Source of the DNA: Nitrospira sp.
Lineage (GTDB): Bacteria; Nitrospirota; Nitrospiria; Nitrospirales; Nitrospiraceae
Assembly: GCA_029194725.1 (NCBI GenBank)
Contig: JARFXQ010000018.1
Span: forward strand, 1 to 62,604
Direction: 5' to 3'
Length of the DNA: 62,604 bases
The notes beneath the pieces were generated by a model. It made no database searches and was not told where the DNA came from. It saw only the letters and a program-made list of their open reading frames with translations. Below, piece after piece: positions 52,063 to 61,104 of the stretch (within the stretch, counting starts at the first letter, position 1; the number at the start of each line of letters is the position of its first letter). Both the position numbers and the translations under genes were made by a program.

Positions 52063-52383
52063 ATGGATCGTACGCAAATGAGAACCCTCATCATTGTGGC
52101 TCGAGACTCGATGTTAGGCGATTTGGAGGAGCTTTTGTCCCATAATGGGGTCAAGGCTTATACCGTCCTGAGCAACGTCATGGGGAAGGGGGTCACGGGG
52201 CGAGTGTACGGGACCTTCCTGAATCCCGACACCAACACGATCATTTTTGCGGTCCTTCCCTCCGACCATGCCAACCAGGCGGTCACGGCGTTGCAAACCC
52301 TGCATGCCGGCCGCAAAGCCTCGTCCCAAGACACCCCGATCCCGCTCAAGGTGTTTTCCTTCCCTTGTGAAGAGCACGTGTAG
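52063..52383 (+). CDS. PG0541-family, PII-like transporter-associated protein, block 2 (106 aa)
   Basis: Nearly the same protein as at 41500 (for example VMGKGVTGRVYGTFLNPDTNT against VLGKGVSGRVYGTFLNPETNT), preceded by the same AAAGGGATGTGAACCG leader but without the REP-like insertion. It closes the block 2 pump operon and converges with the PII-like gene of the Dab operon, 146 bases away. Confidence 0.78.
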   Translation: MDRTQMRTLIIVARDSMLGDLEELLSHNGVKAYTVLSNVMGKGVTGRVYGTFLNPDTNTIIFAVLPSDHANQAVTALQTLHAGRKASSQDTPIPLKVFSFPCEEHV

Positions 52384-52529
52384 GGTCAGGGATGAGAAGC
52401 TGTCGTCTGTGTCGCCGGCAGTTACGCAGCCTGTAACCTCCGGACCGTTGGCTCAAAGGCTGAGCCTGAGTCGCGGTTCGCCGGTTGATTGAGGAATCGG
52501 CCAGCTCTTCTCACACAGAGGCTTTGCGA

Positions 52530-52868
52530 TCAGGGTTTAGTGCCTTTCTTTCCGAAGTATTCTTGCCTGCTCACGGCCACGTCGGCGACGAGCATGAAAC
52601 CGGAATGCCGCTCGAAGAGCGGACGGAGGCCGGCGAGGATTGGTTCGACTTTTTCTTCCGGCACGACCGTCATGATGATTTCAAGGCTTTCCTGTTCGCT
52701 GAACATAAAGTGCGCCTCTCGCACTCCGTGGTGCCCTTTCCCTGAGATATTGCCGATAGTCGTGTAGCCGGTCGCTTTCACCCGATCCAACAGATCGGTG
52801 ACAAATGCCCGGTGTTCTCCTGCAATGATCACCCGAACTTCCTTCATTGGATGCAAGATCAAACTCAT
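52530..52868 (-). CDS. PII-like protein of the DabA operon (112 aa)
   Basis: PII-fold signal protein. KEVRVIIAGEHRAFVTDLLDRV forms the first strand-helix, and the T-loop region reads GYTTIGNISGKGHHGVREAH. SLEIIMTVVPEEKVEPILAGL follows, then a C-terminal strand with VADVAVSR. Proteins of this type accompany DabA-like CO2-uptake genes and are presumed to sense a nucleotide or the carbon/energy state; the ligand is unknown. AAAGGAG lies before ATG 52868. Last gene of the minus-strand operon, 54 bases after dabA. Confidence 0.85.
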   Translation of the reverse strand: MSLILHPMKEVRVIIAGEHRAFVTDLLDRVKATGYTTIGNISGKGHHGVREAHFMFSEQESLEIIMTVVPEEKVEPILAGLRPLFERHSGFMLVADVAVSRQEYFGKKGTKP

Positions 52869-52922
52869 CTGACGATCTCCTTTCCCGGCCTGTTTTGATC
52901 TTCTCGCGAACGAACGTCGTTT

Positions 52923-55900
52923 CTAAGGTATCACGATCTGGTGCCAGGTCCCATCGGGGCGATAGCGATACCAAACCTCGTCTTCAGGATCGAGCGCGAC
53001 CAGATGGACCCATTCGTTATGATAAAAGTGCTGTAAGACGTCATGTCGCGCGATCAACTTCTCAATGCGCAACCGGGGCGCCTCAACAATCGTCAACAGC
53101 CGCATCGGCTCATGGTAAGCGGCCTCCCCGCTCATGACGGTTTGTCTGGCTAATCCAAGACGGAGATCGCTCCAAGGACCGGACATGATGCCGAGCCGAC
53201 CGACCACATTGTGGTAAATCTTACTCCCGCTGCCATACACCTCGTTGTCGGCGGCGGAAAAATAATGCTCCATGTTGATCCACTGGCCCACAACCTGCGG
53301 CCCGGTGAGCAGGACTTCGAGCAGTCGGTTGCTCGGATCTTCTCGATAATCATACGAGTGCAGGAAGACACGGCCGTCTAGGTCCAGTCCTTTCGTGAGC
53401 TCTCTCCGTCCGATCAGGAACGACGTATTGTTTGACAGGCCCCACTCCGGTCTGACCTGACTCCAGTCCACGCTCCGTCTGCGGACATGCCTGTCGGCTG
53501 ATCTCACCTCGAGAATCTGTTGAACGTCGGGAAACCGAGCACAACGTTCTTGACTGGCGAGCGCGGAGGCTTCTTTGAGGTCTTTTTGGAGCCGGGTCAG
53601 GTCCGCACGATGTGTAGGCGGGACGTCTTCAAGGTCGAAGAGTTGAATGGTGTCGGTCGTCGTGTTCATCTGACCGGCATGGAAATGCGTGTCGGATGGG
53701 ATATGGATCCCGAGTTTGGCGACTCGCTCGCGTACCTTCGGATTGTTCGCCATCATCGCGAGGGCGCGGGCGTTGGGCTTGCCTTCATTGCCGCCGCAGG
53801 CTCCGCAATCAAGCGCGGATTCGTAAGGATTGTTGTCGGACGTGCTCCCGTGGGCGCAGAAGAGGACAAGCCGCGCGAAGTTCTTGGTCAGTCCCATCAT
53901 ACGGAGCGCAGTATCGACGGTGAGGACCTGCTCTTCCAGGGTGAAACCGGTCCTGGTGAGCTGTTCCTTGTGTCGTGACGTGGATCGAGCCGTCAGATCG
54001 TACTGCCGCCGCAGAGTCTCCACAAACGCGTCGATTGTTTCCGGTCTGAGTCCGGCCCGCTCGACTTCCTCAGCAGCGATGGGCGGCTCCTGGTCTCCTT
54101 CCATTGTCAGGGCGCGCTGGCGCAAGCCGTCGAGGAGCGCGGGTGTGCTATGGGAGCCGTGGAGCCCGAGCTGTTCATGCAGCGCCTCCCTGATCACGGC
54201 CTGTTGTTCGGCTTCGAGCATCTCGGCGATTTCACCGGGCGCCAGCTTGTCTATCGTCAGGGTGGTGGCCAGAGAGGGGACAAATAGGCGTCGCAACCAG
54301 GCGGTCCAGCGATGATAGAGCGCGGGGATCAATGTCTTGCCGAAAATCGGCAGGCTGTAAAACCAGCCCAGAGATTCCACCATGACATAGGGAGTCACCA
54401 CATTCTCTTTTAGATCGTGCAAGAGTGTATGACCGGCATGCACCCATTTGGCCCGCGCAGCGTGCAAAGAGACCTTATGATCGAGATAGCTGCGCGGAAT
54501 CTCCCGCACCTCATTCTTCGCCCGCATGATCACCGGGAACTGTTCCGTCTCATGCTCCTTTCCCCAGGCTCGATAGCGGATAAAGGCGGCAAAGAAACCG
54601 GCGAAACCATAGGTCTCGTGTGGACCGACCGATTCGAGATGGCGGCGGAACGGTTCGGATCGCACGTCGATACAGTAGACCGACTGTGAGTGAGGGCGCG
54701 ACGTCTCAGAGGGAGCGACGTTCCGGATCCGCGCATGTAGGAGTCCGAAGAGATGCTCCTGGTAGCCGGCCTCCAGGGCCTTGAGCCACACCGGTCCATG
54801 ATCCGATTCGGGAAAGGCCTCCATCCAATCGACGACTTGCTTGATGTCCGCTGAGGCGCCTTCAACAACGGCAGTTGCATCGATGTTCAACGAACGGGCC
54901 AGAGCGAAAAGCCGTCGCGCAGTTCCACGCCGAACAGCCGCTTGCAGCCGGGGAATGACTTCGACACGGTACCTTGTGAGGATATTCTTCCAGCTTTGCC
55001 CCTTCTGATGCGAGAGCCGGTCGACTTCTTCGGCATAGAGGGCGGGTAACCGCCCGGCCGCCCGCTGCCGCCGAAGATAATATTCTTCCGGACAGTCGCG
55101 CATGTAGGCCATCACGGCTTCGTATCGCCCTTCGATGTCGAGATAGTCCTGGCAAGCCTGTTGGACCAGCTCGCGCGCGTACCAGAGACGAATCGCCAGA
55201 AACTTCACCAGGCCGACTGGGTAGGCTTGCTGCCAGGGATAGTCCCGTTCTTCTCCTCGCCACTTGATGAAGCCGGCCCAGCCGGGCAGCGCGGTCAATT
55301 GTAACGATAGGTAATCTTGTAATAGCTCAGCGGGAATCCCCAGTGCATCCAGGCTCTCGAGGAGCGCATCTTCCGGATGGTCCGGGAGCCTCGCGATCTT
55401 CCTGCAACTATCTCTGACACCACAAGGAGACCATTCGTGCGAGGCTATGGACTTCCAGGCTTCATACAGACCCTTTTCACGCCTCGGCATGGTCCATGTG
55501 GCATGACCCTCGTCCAGGAAGGCTCCGCACCACTTGATCATTTGCTCGTTGATCTGCTGGACGATCTGCGTGCCGAGCGTGTCGTCGCACCAGTGCGAAA
55601 GGGTGAGCCAATGGCAGAGCCCCGCCTGGTTCTCATCCACAACTTTTCGGATTCGATCGTCCAGTGAAAAAGGAAGAACCACGTGCTCCAGCTTACGGGC
55701 GAGTGCCTCGATCAACGGCCTGTCGGGATCGGCCAGTTGATCGTCAAGCGGTTCCATGGTCGGAGCACAAAGTCCCTCGGTCAGGCAGGCGCGCAAGATT
55801 GAGCCGTGCGTGACGTGGTGCGATCCGATGGTCACATGCTTGTCGATGACTCGCGGCTTGAGTGCGTCATCGAGATGAGTCGCCCGAATTCGACCGGTCT

Positions 55901-56132
55901 TGAGGTACTCACGATACAGATCGCCGGAAAGGTACCCGTTGCCGCCCAGGAACTGCTTCCCACGCTTGACCGCTTCTTCGAACGGCAGATATTCGATACT
56001 GTGCAATGGATTGTGGTGAACGAAGGTGCGCATCGGCCAGTACTGCGCGATGACTTCCCCGGCCAGGCGGACGACAGCGCGCAATTCCATCCGCCTCGAT
56101 TCAATGGTAGGGCTGTCTTCTAGCGGTTCCAT
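52923..56132 (-). CDS. dabA: DUF2309 CO2-uptake subunit DabA (1069 aa)
   Basis: DabA is a large, beta-carbonic-anhydrase-like cytoplasmic subunit that, with a NuoL-like membrane partner, takes up inorganic carbon. The predicted zinc site is complete: Cys487 and Asp489 in YCIDVRSE, His761 in CAHGSTSDNN, and Cys776 in LDCGACGG. The His-Cys spacing of 15 equals that of characterised DabA. N-terminal HHNPLHS, typical of the family, is also present. The start overlaps the NuoM-like gene by 13 bases. No membrane helices. Confidence 0.93.
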   Translation of the reverse strand: MEPLEDSPTIESRRMELRAVVRLAGEVIAQYWPMRTFVHHNPLHSIEYLPFEEAVKRGKQFLGGNGYLSGDLYREYLKTGRIRATHLDDALKPRVIDKHVTIGSHHVTHGSILRACLTEGLCAPTMEPLDDQLADPDRPLIEALARKLEHVVLPFSLDDRIRKVVDENQAGLCHWLTLSHWCDDTLGTQIVQQINEQMIKWCGAFLDEGHATWTMPRREKGLYEAWKSIASHEWSPCGVRDSCRKIARLPDHPEDALLESLDALGIPAELLQDYLSLQLTALPGWAGFIKWRGEERDYPWQQAYPVGLVKFLAIRLWYARELVQQACQDYLDIEGRYEAVMAYMRDCPEEYYLRRQRAAGRLPALYAEEVDRLSHQKGQSWKNILTRYRVEVIPRLQAAVRRGTARRLFALARSLNIDATAVVEGASADIKQVVDWMEAFPESDHGPVWLKALEAGYQEHLFGLLHARIRNVAPSETSRPHSQSVYCIDVRSEPFRRHLESVGPHETYGFAGFFAAFIRYRAWGKEHETEQFPVIMRAKNEVREIPRSYLDHKVSLHAARAKWVHAGHTLLHDLKENVVTPYVMVESLGWFYSLPIFGKTLIPALYHRWTAWLRRLFVPSLATTLTIDKLAPGEIAEMLEAEQQAVIREALHEQLGLHGSHSTPALLDGLRQRALTMEGDQEPPIAAEEVERAGLRPETIDAFVETLRRQYDLTARSTSRHKEQLTRTGFTLEEQVLTVDTALRMMGLTKNFARLVLFCAHGSTSDNNPYESALDCGACGGNEGKPNARALAMMANNPKVRERVAKLGIHIPSDTHFHAGQMNTTTDTIQLFDLEDVPPTHRADLTRLQKDLKEASALASQERCARFPDVQQILEVRSADRHVRRRSVDWSQVRPEWGLSNNTSFLIGRRELTKGLDLDGRVFLHSYDYREDPSNRLLEVLLTGPQVVGQWINMEHYFSAADNEVYGSGSKIYHNVVGRLGIMSGPWSDLRLGLARQTVMSGEAAYHEPMRLLTIVEAPRLRIEKLIARHDVLQHFYHNEWVHLVALDPEDEVWYRYRPDGTWHQIVIP

Positions 56133-57427
56133 GTGAGGGATTGCTCCATGGCGGTGGCCTTATCAGAAATCTGACCAGGCGCGAACAAGCTGGTGGGGGC
56201 CAAGCCAAGCGCCAGCAAGGCCAACACCACGATCAGCAGCGAGGTAAATTCTGGATGTCGGAGATCGGCATAGCGCAAGTCCGGCCGGCGAGCGCCAAAA
56301 AGCAGCTGTTGTACCATCTGCATGATGTACCAGGACGCGGCAAGCCAGGCCGTCAGCGCGATGAACAGCCCGATCGTTGAAGAAGGTGGCGTGGTCAACA
56401 GCAACCCCATGAATCCCGCGAACACCCCGAAAGGTGGCATTCCCATCGCCGCAAGGCCCAATAGGGACAATAGGACCGCGTATTTCGGCATGGCTGCGGC
56501 GAGACCACTAATGGCCTGGGGATCGACATCGTCGCCGTATCTGGTGCGGATCACCTGCCAGGCCATTAGCAGTCCGCCGGTGGCGAGGCCGACTGCTCCA
56601 GCCAGCACGGTCGCACGCGCGGTCGCTGTAGAGGCTCCGGCCACAAACCACCAGAGAATCGAAAAAAACGAAACGCTGCCGTAGCCGACCAAGAGACGGA
56701 CGCGCGATTGAGCCAACGCTTTAATCGCGCCGTACAGCGAGCTGGCCAGGGCCAAGAGGCTGATGATCGTCACGAATTCATTCGGCATCGTCGGCATGGC
56801 GATCGCCAGCCCATGGAGTCCCAGTACCGGCAGCAGTAACACCATGAACGGTGGCAAGCTACTCGGAAGTCTCGTCAGCGCTGTGAGGTATCCATCATGA
56901 AAGGGCATGAGCGGCAGCAGAACCGCACAGGTTACCAAGGTTGCCACCGATGAGATGGGCGACTCGGTCACCAGGGAAAAGCCAGCGCCGGCGACAGCGA
57001 CCGCGAAGGATCCGATGCCCCACCAGGAGATGGGCCAGAGCCTACTGTGGTGACGGTATAGGAGGAACACGATGATCAGCAGGAGGGAGATCAGGCACAG
57101 CTGGCCGAACGAATTTCCGCCGGTGAGCACGGCCATTCCCAAACCGAGAAAGACCAAGGTCATGGCCCAGGAGAGGCGATGGCTTTCGTGAACCGGCTGG
57201 CCTAATGCGGACACCATGGCTGCGATCGGCAGTAGATAGAGTGGTAAGAGACCATCGGGCGGACTTGAAAGCAGGTCGGCGAGCCCGGCGATGGATGCGA
57301 GGTTGGTGACGGAGCAGATGATCACAACCATTCTGATCCGATGGGGATCAGACCAACAGGCTCGGCAGACGAACGCCCCTACGAACGGAATTCCAATGAA
57401 CAACCATGAGATGAACAGATCCGTCAT
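56120..57427 (-). CDS. NuoM-like membrane subunit of the Dab operon (435 aa)
   Basis: About a dozen hydrophobic helices with the antiporter-subunit layout. LLPLMPFHDGYLTAL stands where Nuo subunits have PFHxWLPxAH. The helix that normally has Q-x-D-x-K-R-L-x-A-Y-S reads AQSRVRLLVGYGS, with Arg in place of the Lys and of the Asp. The channel residues are thus changed, so it may serve structure more than proton flow. ATG 57427 overlaps the upstream gene as ATGA. It lies between the DabB-like and DabA genes. Confidence 0.78.
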   Translation of the reverse strand: MTDLFISWLFIGIPFVGAFVCRACWSDPHRIRMVVIICSVTNLASIAGLADLLSSPPDGLLPLYLLPIAAMVSALGQPVHESHRLSWAMTLVFLGLGMAVLTGGNSFGQLCLISLLLIIVFLLYRHHSRLWPISWWGIGSFAVAVAGAGFSLVTESPISSVATLVTCAVLLPLMPFHDGYLTALTRLPSSLPPFMVLLLPVLGLHGLAIAMPTMPNEFVTIISLLALASSLYGAIKALAQSRVRLLVGYGSVSFFSILWWFVAGASTATARATVLAGAVGLATGGLLMAWQVIRTRYGDDVDPQAISGLAAAMPKYAVLLSLLGLAAMGMPPFGVFAGFMGLLLTTPPSSTIGLFIALTAWLAASWYIMQMVQQLLFGARRPDLRYADLRHPEFTSLLIVVLALLALGLAPTSLFAPGQISDKATAMEQSLTWNR

Positions 57428-59130
57428 CGAGACCACCCGCGTTCCAGCTTGTCGATCCGATGAACCACATGTGTGACCGCCGAGCCGATCAATTGATAGA
57501 GCTCATCAGCATATATCCGATTCAGAAAGACCGTATAGAGGCGAATTCTTAAACCGTCGATCCAGGCCGGCATCCAGACTGTCCGGCCGTGGGCACGCAT
57601 GTACAGGTAAGTCCAGCCGAAGATCGTTAGGAGCGCGGCGATCCCGACTATCAAGTCGAAGAGCCAGTCCGGGAGATCGGCAGCCTTGAAATACGACGCC
57701 ACCTCCTCCGGGTTGGGGTAGAGGAATGACGTGAACGACTCGACGGCGAAGAGATAGACGAACACGATGAAGAGGAGCGTCAGCAGCATGCTGGCCGACA
57801 CTTTCCACGAGGCCACGGTGCGAAGTCGTGTGAGCGTCAAGATTGCTTGTGACGAGGTGATCCAAATGAAAAACAGGATAATGACGGTCCCTTGAGATTC
57901 CAGCAATGGAATTTGCAGGACGCCGTGCGTGACCAACAGGATGAGCAGCGGAATGAACAAGGTCATCACAAACCCGGTAGACCAGGTCAAACGTGAAAAT
58001 CCCGCTCCGTTATCCTCATGATCCGTATGGGGAAAATGCGGCTCCTGTCGCGCCTTATGGATGACATTTCCACAATTGAGAAAGACCGTGGCCTTGAACA
58101 GCCCGTGAGCGATCAGATGGAACACGGCGAGTGAGAAGGCGCCCAAGCCGCATTCCATGATCATATAGCCCATTTGGCCGATCGTCGAAAAGCCGAGCGT
58201 CTTCTTGATGTCGTTTTGCGCCAGCATCATCGTCGCACCGAGCACGGCCGTCAGCGTCCCGATGACGAAGGCGATGTGCAGGGTGGTTGAGCTCATTCCG
58301 AAGAGCGGAGCGAGGCGGTTGATGAGAAAGCCTCCGGCGTTGATGATGCCGGCATGGAGCAATGCGTGGACCGGTGTAGGCGCGAAGAGCGATCCCGGCA
58401 GCCACAGATGCAGAGGAAACTGAGCTGACTTACCCATCGCGCCAATAAAAAGGAAAAAGGTCACCGCCGTTGTGGCGCTGACGTCCATCCCAGGGAGAAT
58501 CGAAAGGGTCATGGGAGTAGCAGCCGCTCTGGCAAACAACTCTTGGAATTCGAGGGTGCCGTAGAGTTGATAGGCGAGAACAATGCCGGCAAGAAACGCC
58601 GTATCGGCGACACGCAGCAACGTAAACGTCTTGAATGCGCCGGCCAACGTTGCAGCATGGACATGGTTGTGCGCGAGCAGGTAGAGCAGGTAGCTGAGGA
58701 GTTGCCAAAAGAGAAACAGCATCATGAGATTTCCGCTTGAGACCATGCAGATCAACACAAAGTCGGTCAGGCAAATCAACGCAAGATATCGGCGCGCATG
58801 ATGATCCTGGTACATGTAGCCGGTCGAGTACCAGTAAATGATGGTGCTGACTCCGGTGATCAATGTCATCATGACCGCGCTCAGTCGGTCGACGTAGAAA
58901 CCGATGGGAATGATGAAGGATGCGACGGAGGCAGGATCGTAGAATCGAACGGTGATGGAACCCTGCGACGTGACCAGGGTCAGCGCGCCGATGGAGCCTA
59001 GGAATGCCAGACCGACGGGATAAGCGGCCGCCTTCGTGCGGGTGAAAGAGGGCGTCTCGCCGCCGGTCATCACGATGGCGGCAGCGGCTAGGAGGAGAAA
59101 AGGAACGATCAGGACCAACGATAGGAGCAC
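57424..59130 (-). CDS. dabB: NuoL/DabB-like proton-channel subunit, second copy in operon (568 aa)
   Basis: Proton_antipo_M family membrane protein, the presumed energy-coupling partner of DabA. Conserved blocks: SAQFPLHLWLPGSLFAPTPVHALLHAG, AQNDIKKTLGFSTIGQMGYM (with the Lys) and HLIAHGLFKATVFL. In TM5 the usual Trp-Glu of complex I subunits is WQLLSYLLYLL, with Gln. The whole protein is strikingly similar to the gene at 59328, especially in the C-terminal third (ESFTSFLYPNPEEVASYFKA). Symbol given for the family; which copy is the true partner is not known. Confidence 0.85.
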   Translation of the reverse strand: MLLSLVLIVPFLLLAAAAIVMTGGETPSFTRTKAAAYPVGLAFLGSIGALTLVTSQGSITVRFYDPASVASFIIPIGFYVDRLSAVMMTLITGVSTIIYWYSTGYMYQDHHARRYLALICLTDFVLICMVSSGNLMMLFLFWQLLSYLLYLLAHNHVHAATLAGAFKTFTLLRVADTAFLAGIVLAYQLYGTLEFQELFARAAATPMTLSILPGMDVSATTAVTFFLFIGAMGKSAQFPLHLWLPGSLFAPTPVHALLHAGIINAGGFLINRLAPLFGMSSTTLHIAFVIGTLTAVLGATMMLAQNDIKKTLGFSTIGQMGYMIMECGLGAFSLAVFHLIAHGLFKATVFLNCGNVIHKARQEPHFPHTDHEDNGAGFSRLTWSTGFVMTLFIPLLILLVTHGVLQIPLLESQGTVIILFFIWITSSQAILTLTRLRTVASWKVSASMLLTLLFIVFVYLFAVESFTSFLYPNPEEVASYFKAADLPDWLFDLIVGIAALLTIFGWTYLYMRAHGRTVWMPAWIDGLRIRLYTVFLNRIYADELYQLIGSAVTHVVHRIDKLERGWSR

Positions 59131-59327
59131 GTCATTTCCCGGATGGTTGAAAACGTTTGTTCTCTCAAGCAGGCGATCCCCGCACCTCCTGCGCCGATGG
59201 GAGGCTAACCATTAATACGGGGTCTCCATATTCGTCAAGCAGGGACTGCCTCCCGATTCCATCGCATAGGCCGCTGCGGACAAGGAGCCTATGCCCAGCC
59301 GACTCCGTGCCGCCAAGCCGGGGCCGG
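59131..59327. other. Gap between the two NuoL-like genes
   Basis: 197 bases without a recognisable gene or perfect hairpin. A separate promoter for the second copy cannot be excluded. Confidence 0.3.
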
Positions 59328-61028
59328 TCAAAGCGAACGTTCTTGGGCGCGTTTATCCAATCGCTGAATGGCGGACGTCAGGATGCTGCTGACTCGATAG
59401 AGGATTGCGTCGACATAAAGACGGTTCAGGAACAGCACATAGAGGCGGACCCGGACGCTGTTGATCCACGATGGTGCCCACACGGTCCGACCATGGGCCC
59501 GCATGTAGAGATAGATCCAGCCCACAATCGTCACCAGTGTCGACACCACGAGGAGAAGATCAAAGAGCCAGTCCGGGAGATCGCCGGCCTTGAAGTACGA
59601 GGCCACTTCCTCCGGGTTAGGGTACAAGAATGCCGTGAACGATTCGACGGCAAACAGATAGACAAACACGATGAACAAGAGCGTCAACAACATCGCCGCA
59701 GACACCTTCCAGGAGGCGACGGCCCGCAATCGGGTCAGCGTCAGGATCGCTTGCGAAGACGTGATCCAGATGAAAAAGAGAAAGATCACGGTGCCCTGCG
59801 ACTCCAGTAGCGGAATGTGCAACACGCCGTTAGTCGCCAGCAAAATCAGCAAGGGAATCAGCAGGGTCGTCAGAAATCCCGTCGTCCAGGTCAGGGGTGA
59901 ATAGTTTTCCTCCTCCGCCTCGCGCCCCGGATGCGGGACTAGCGGTTCCTGTCTCGCCTTGTGAATGACATTCCCGCTGTACAAGAACACCGTCGCTTTG
60001 AACAGGCCGTGGGCGATCAAGTGAAAAACCGCGAGCGAGAAGGCGCCCAAGCCGCATTCCATGACCATGTAGCCCATTTGGCCGATCGTCGAAAAGCCGA
60101 GCATGTTCTTGATGTCGTTTTGAACCAGCATCATGGTGGCGCCGAGGATGGCCGTCAGTGTCCCGATCACGAGAGCGATGTGCAGAGTGGTCGAGCTCAT
60201 CCCGAAGAGCGGGGCGAGGCGATTGATGAGAAACCCAGCGGCATTGATGATGCCAGCGTGGAGTAGGGCAGTCACGGATGTTGGGGCATAGAGATACCGG
60301 GGAAGCCAGCCGTACAGTGGAAACTGGGCGGACTTGCTCATTCCTCCGACAAGGAGCAGCAAGGTGACCGCCGTCGCACCGTTGAATGCGGCGCCAGGAA
60401 ACAGGGTCACGGTGGCGGTGGATTGCGCGGCGACAGCAAACAGGTCCGGAAATTCCAGCGTGCCGTAGAGTGAGTAAGCCAGCACGGTCCCGCCCAAAAA
60501 GGCGACATCACCGACCCGCAAGAGCGTGAAGGTGCGAAACGCACTGTTCAGCGTCTCTTGGTGGCTATGATTGTGGACGAGGAGATAGAGGAGGTAACTC
60601 AGCACCTGCCAGAGGATGAACAACATCAATAGATTCGCGCTGGACACCATGCAGAGGAGGACAAACAGGGCCACCCCGATTAAGGCGAGATACCGCCGCT
60701 CGTGCAGATCCTGGTACATATACTCGACGGAGAAGGTGTAAATGATCGTGCCGATGCCCGAGATCAACACCATCATGATCGCGCTCAACCGGTCGACGTA
60801 GAGGCCGATCGGGACGGCCAACACCGTGGAGGCGACCGGATCGTACAGTCGAAGCGCAATCGGGCCTTCCGTGGCCACCACATACAGGGTGGCGATGGCG
60901 CCGCAGAAAGCCGCGCCGATCGGCCAGGCGGCGATCTTCGCGCGAGCGTGGCGTGTGGCTTCTGGGCCGACGCTCACGATAAGTGCCGTGACTAATGGAA
61001 GCAGCGGCACCAGCAAGACAGCCGACAT
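59328..61028 (-). CDS. dabB: NuoL/DabB-like proton-channel subunit, first copy in operon (566 aa)
   Basis: Paralog of the 57424 gene with the same layout: SAQFPLYGWLPRYLYAPTSVTALLHAG, VQNDIKNMLGFSTIGQMGYM and HLIAHGLFKATVFLYSGNV. TM5 reads WQVLSYLLYLL, again with Gln where NuoL has Glu. The second basic residue after D-I-K is Asn here and Lys in the other copy. ATG 61028 is preferred: GAGG lies five bases upstream. An in-frame extension to 61121 runs through the leader hairpin and is not protein-like. Confidence 0.85.
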   Translation of the reverse strand: MSAVLLVPLLPLVTALIVSVGPEATRHARAKIAAWPIGAAFCGAIATLYVVATEGPIALRLYDPVASTVLAVPIGLYVDRLSAIMMVLISGIGTIIYTFSVEYMYQDLHERRYLALIGVALFVLLCMVSSANLLMLFILWQVLSYLLYLLVHNHSHQETLNSAFRTFTLLRVGDVAFLGGTVLAYSLYGTLEFPDLFAVAAQSTATVTLFPGAAFNGATAVTLLLLVGGMSKSAQFPLYGWLPRYLYAPTSVTALLHAGIINAAGFLINRLAPLFGMSSTTLHIALVIGTLTAILGATMMLVQNDIKNMLGFSTIGQMGYMVMECGLGAFSLAVFHLIAHGLFKATVFLYSGNVIHKARQEPLVPHPGREAEEENYSPLTWTTGFLTTLLIPLLILLATNGVLHIPLLESQGTVIFLFFIWITSSQAILTLTRLRAVASWKVSAAMLLTLLFIVFVYLFAVESFTAFLYPNPEEVASYFKAGDLPDWLFDLLLVVSTLVTIVGWIYLYMRAHGRTVWAPSWINSVRVRLYVLFLNRLYVDAILYRVSSILTSAIQRLDKRAQERSL

Positions 61029-61056
61029 CATCACCTCAAGGATTCTGAAAACACAA

Positions 61057-61104
61057 AAGCCAACCGCACGCTCGATTTGCGATCGAAGCATGTCCGGTTG
61101 GCTT
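61057..61104 (-). promoter_or_regulatory. Nested stem-loop in the leader of the Dab operon
   Basis: Outer stem AAGCCAACCG (61057-61066) pairs perfectly with CGGTTGGCTT (61095-61104). Inside it GCTCGAT and ATCGAAGC form a second, imperfect stem. It ends 29 bases before the first start codon of the operon, so it could act as an attenuator or as an operator on DNA. A second hairpin, GGCCGGC/GCCGGCC, lies at 61112-61139. Confidence 0.6.
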
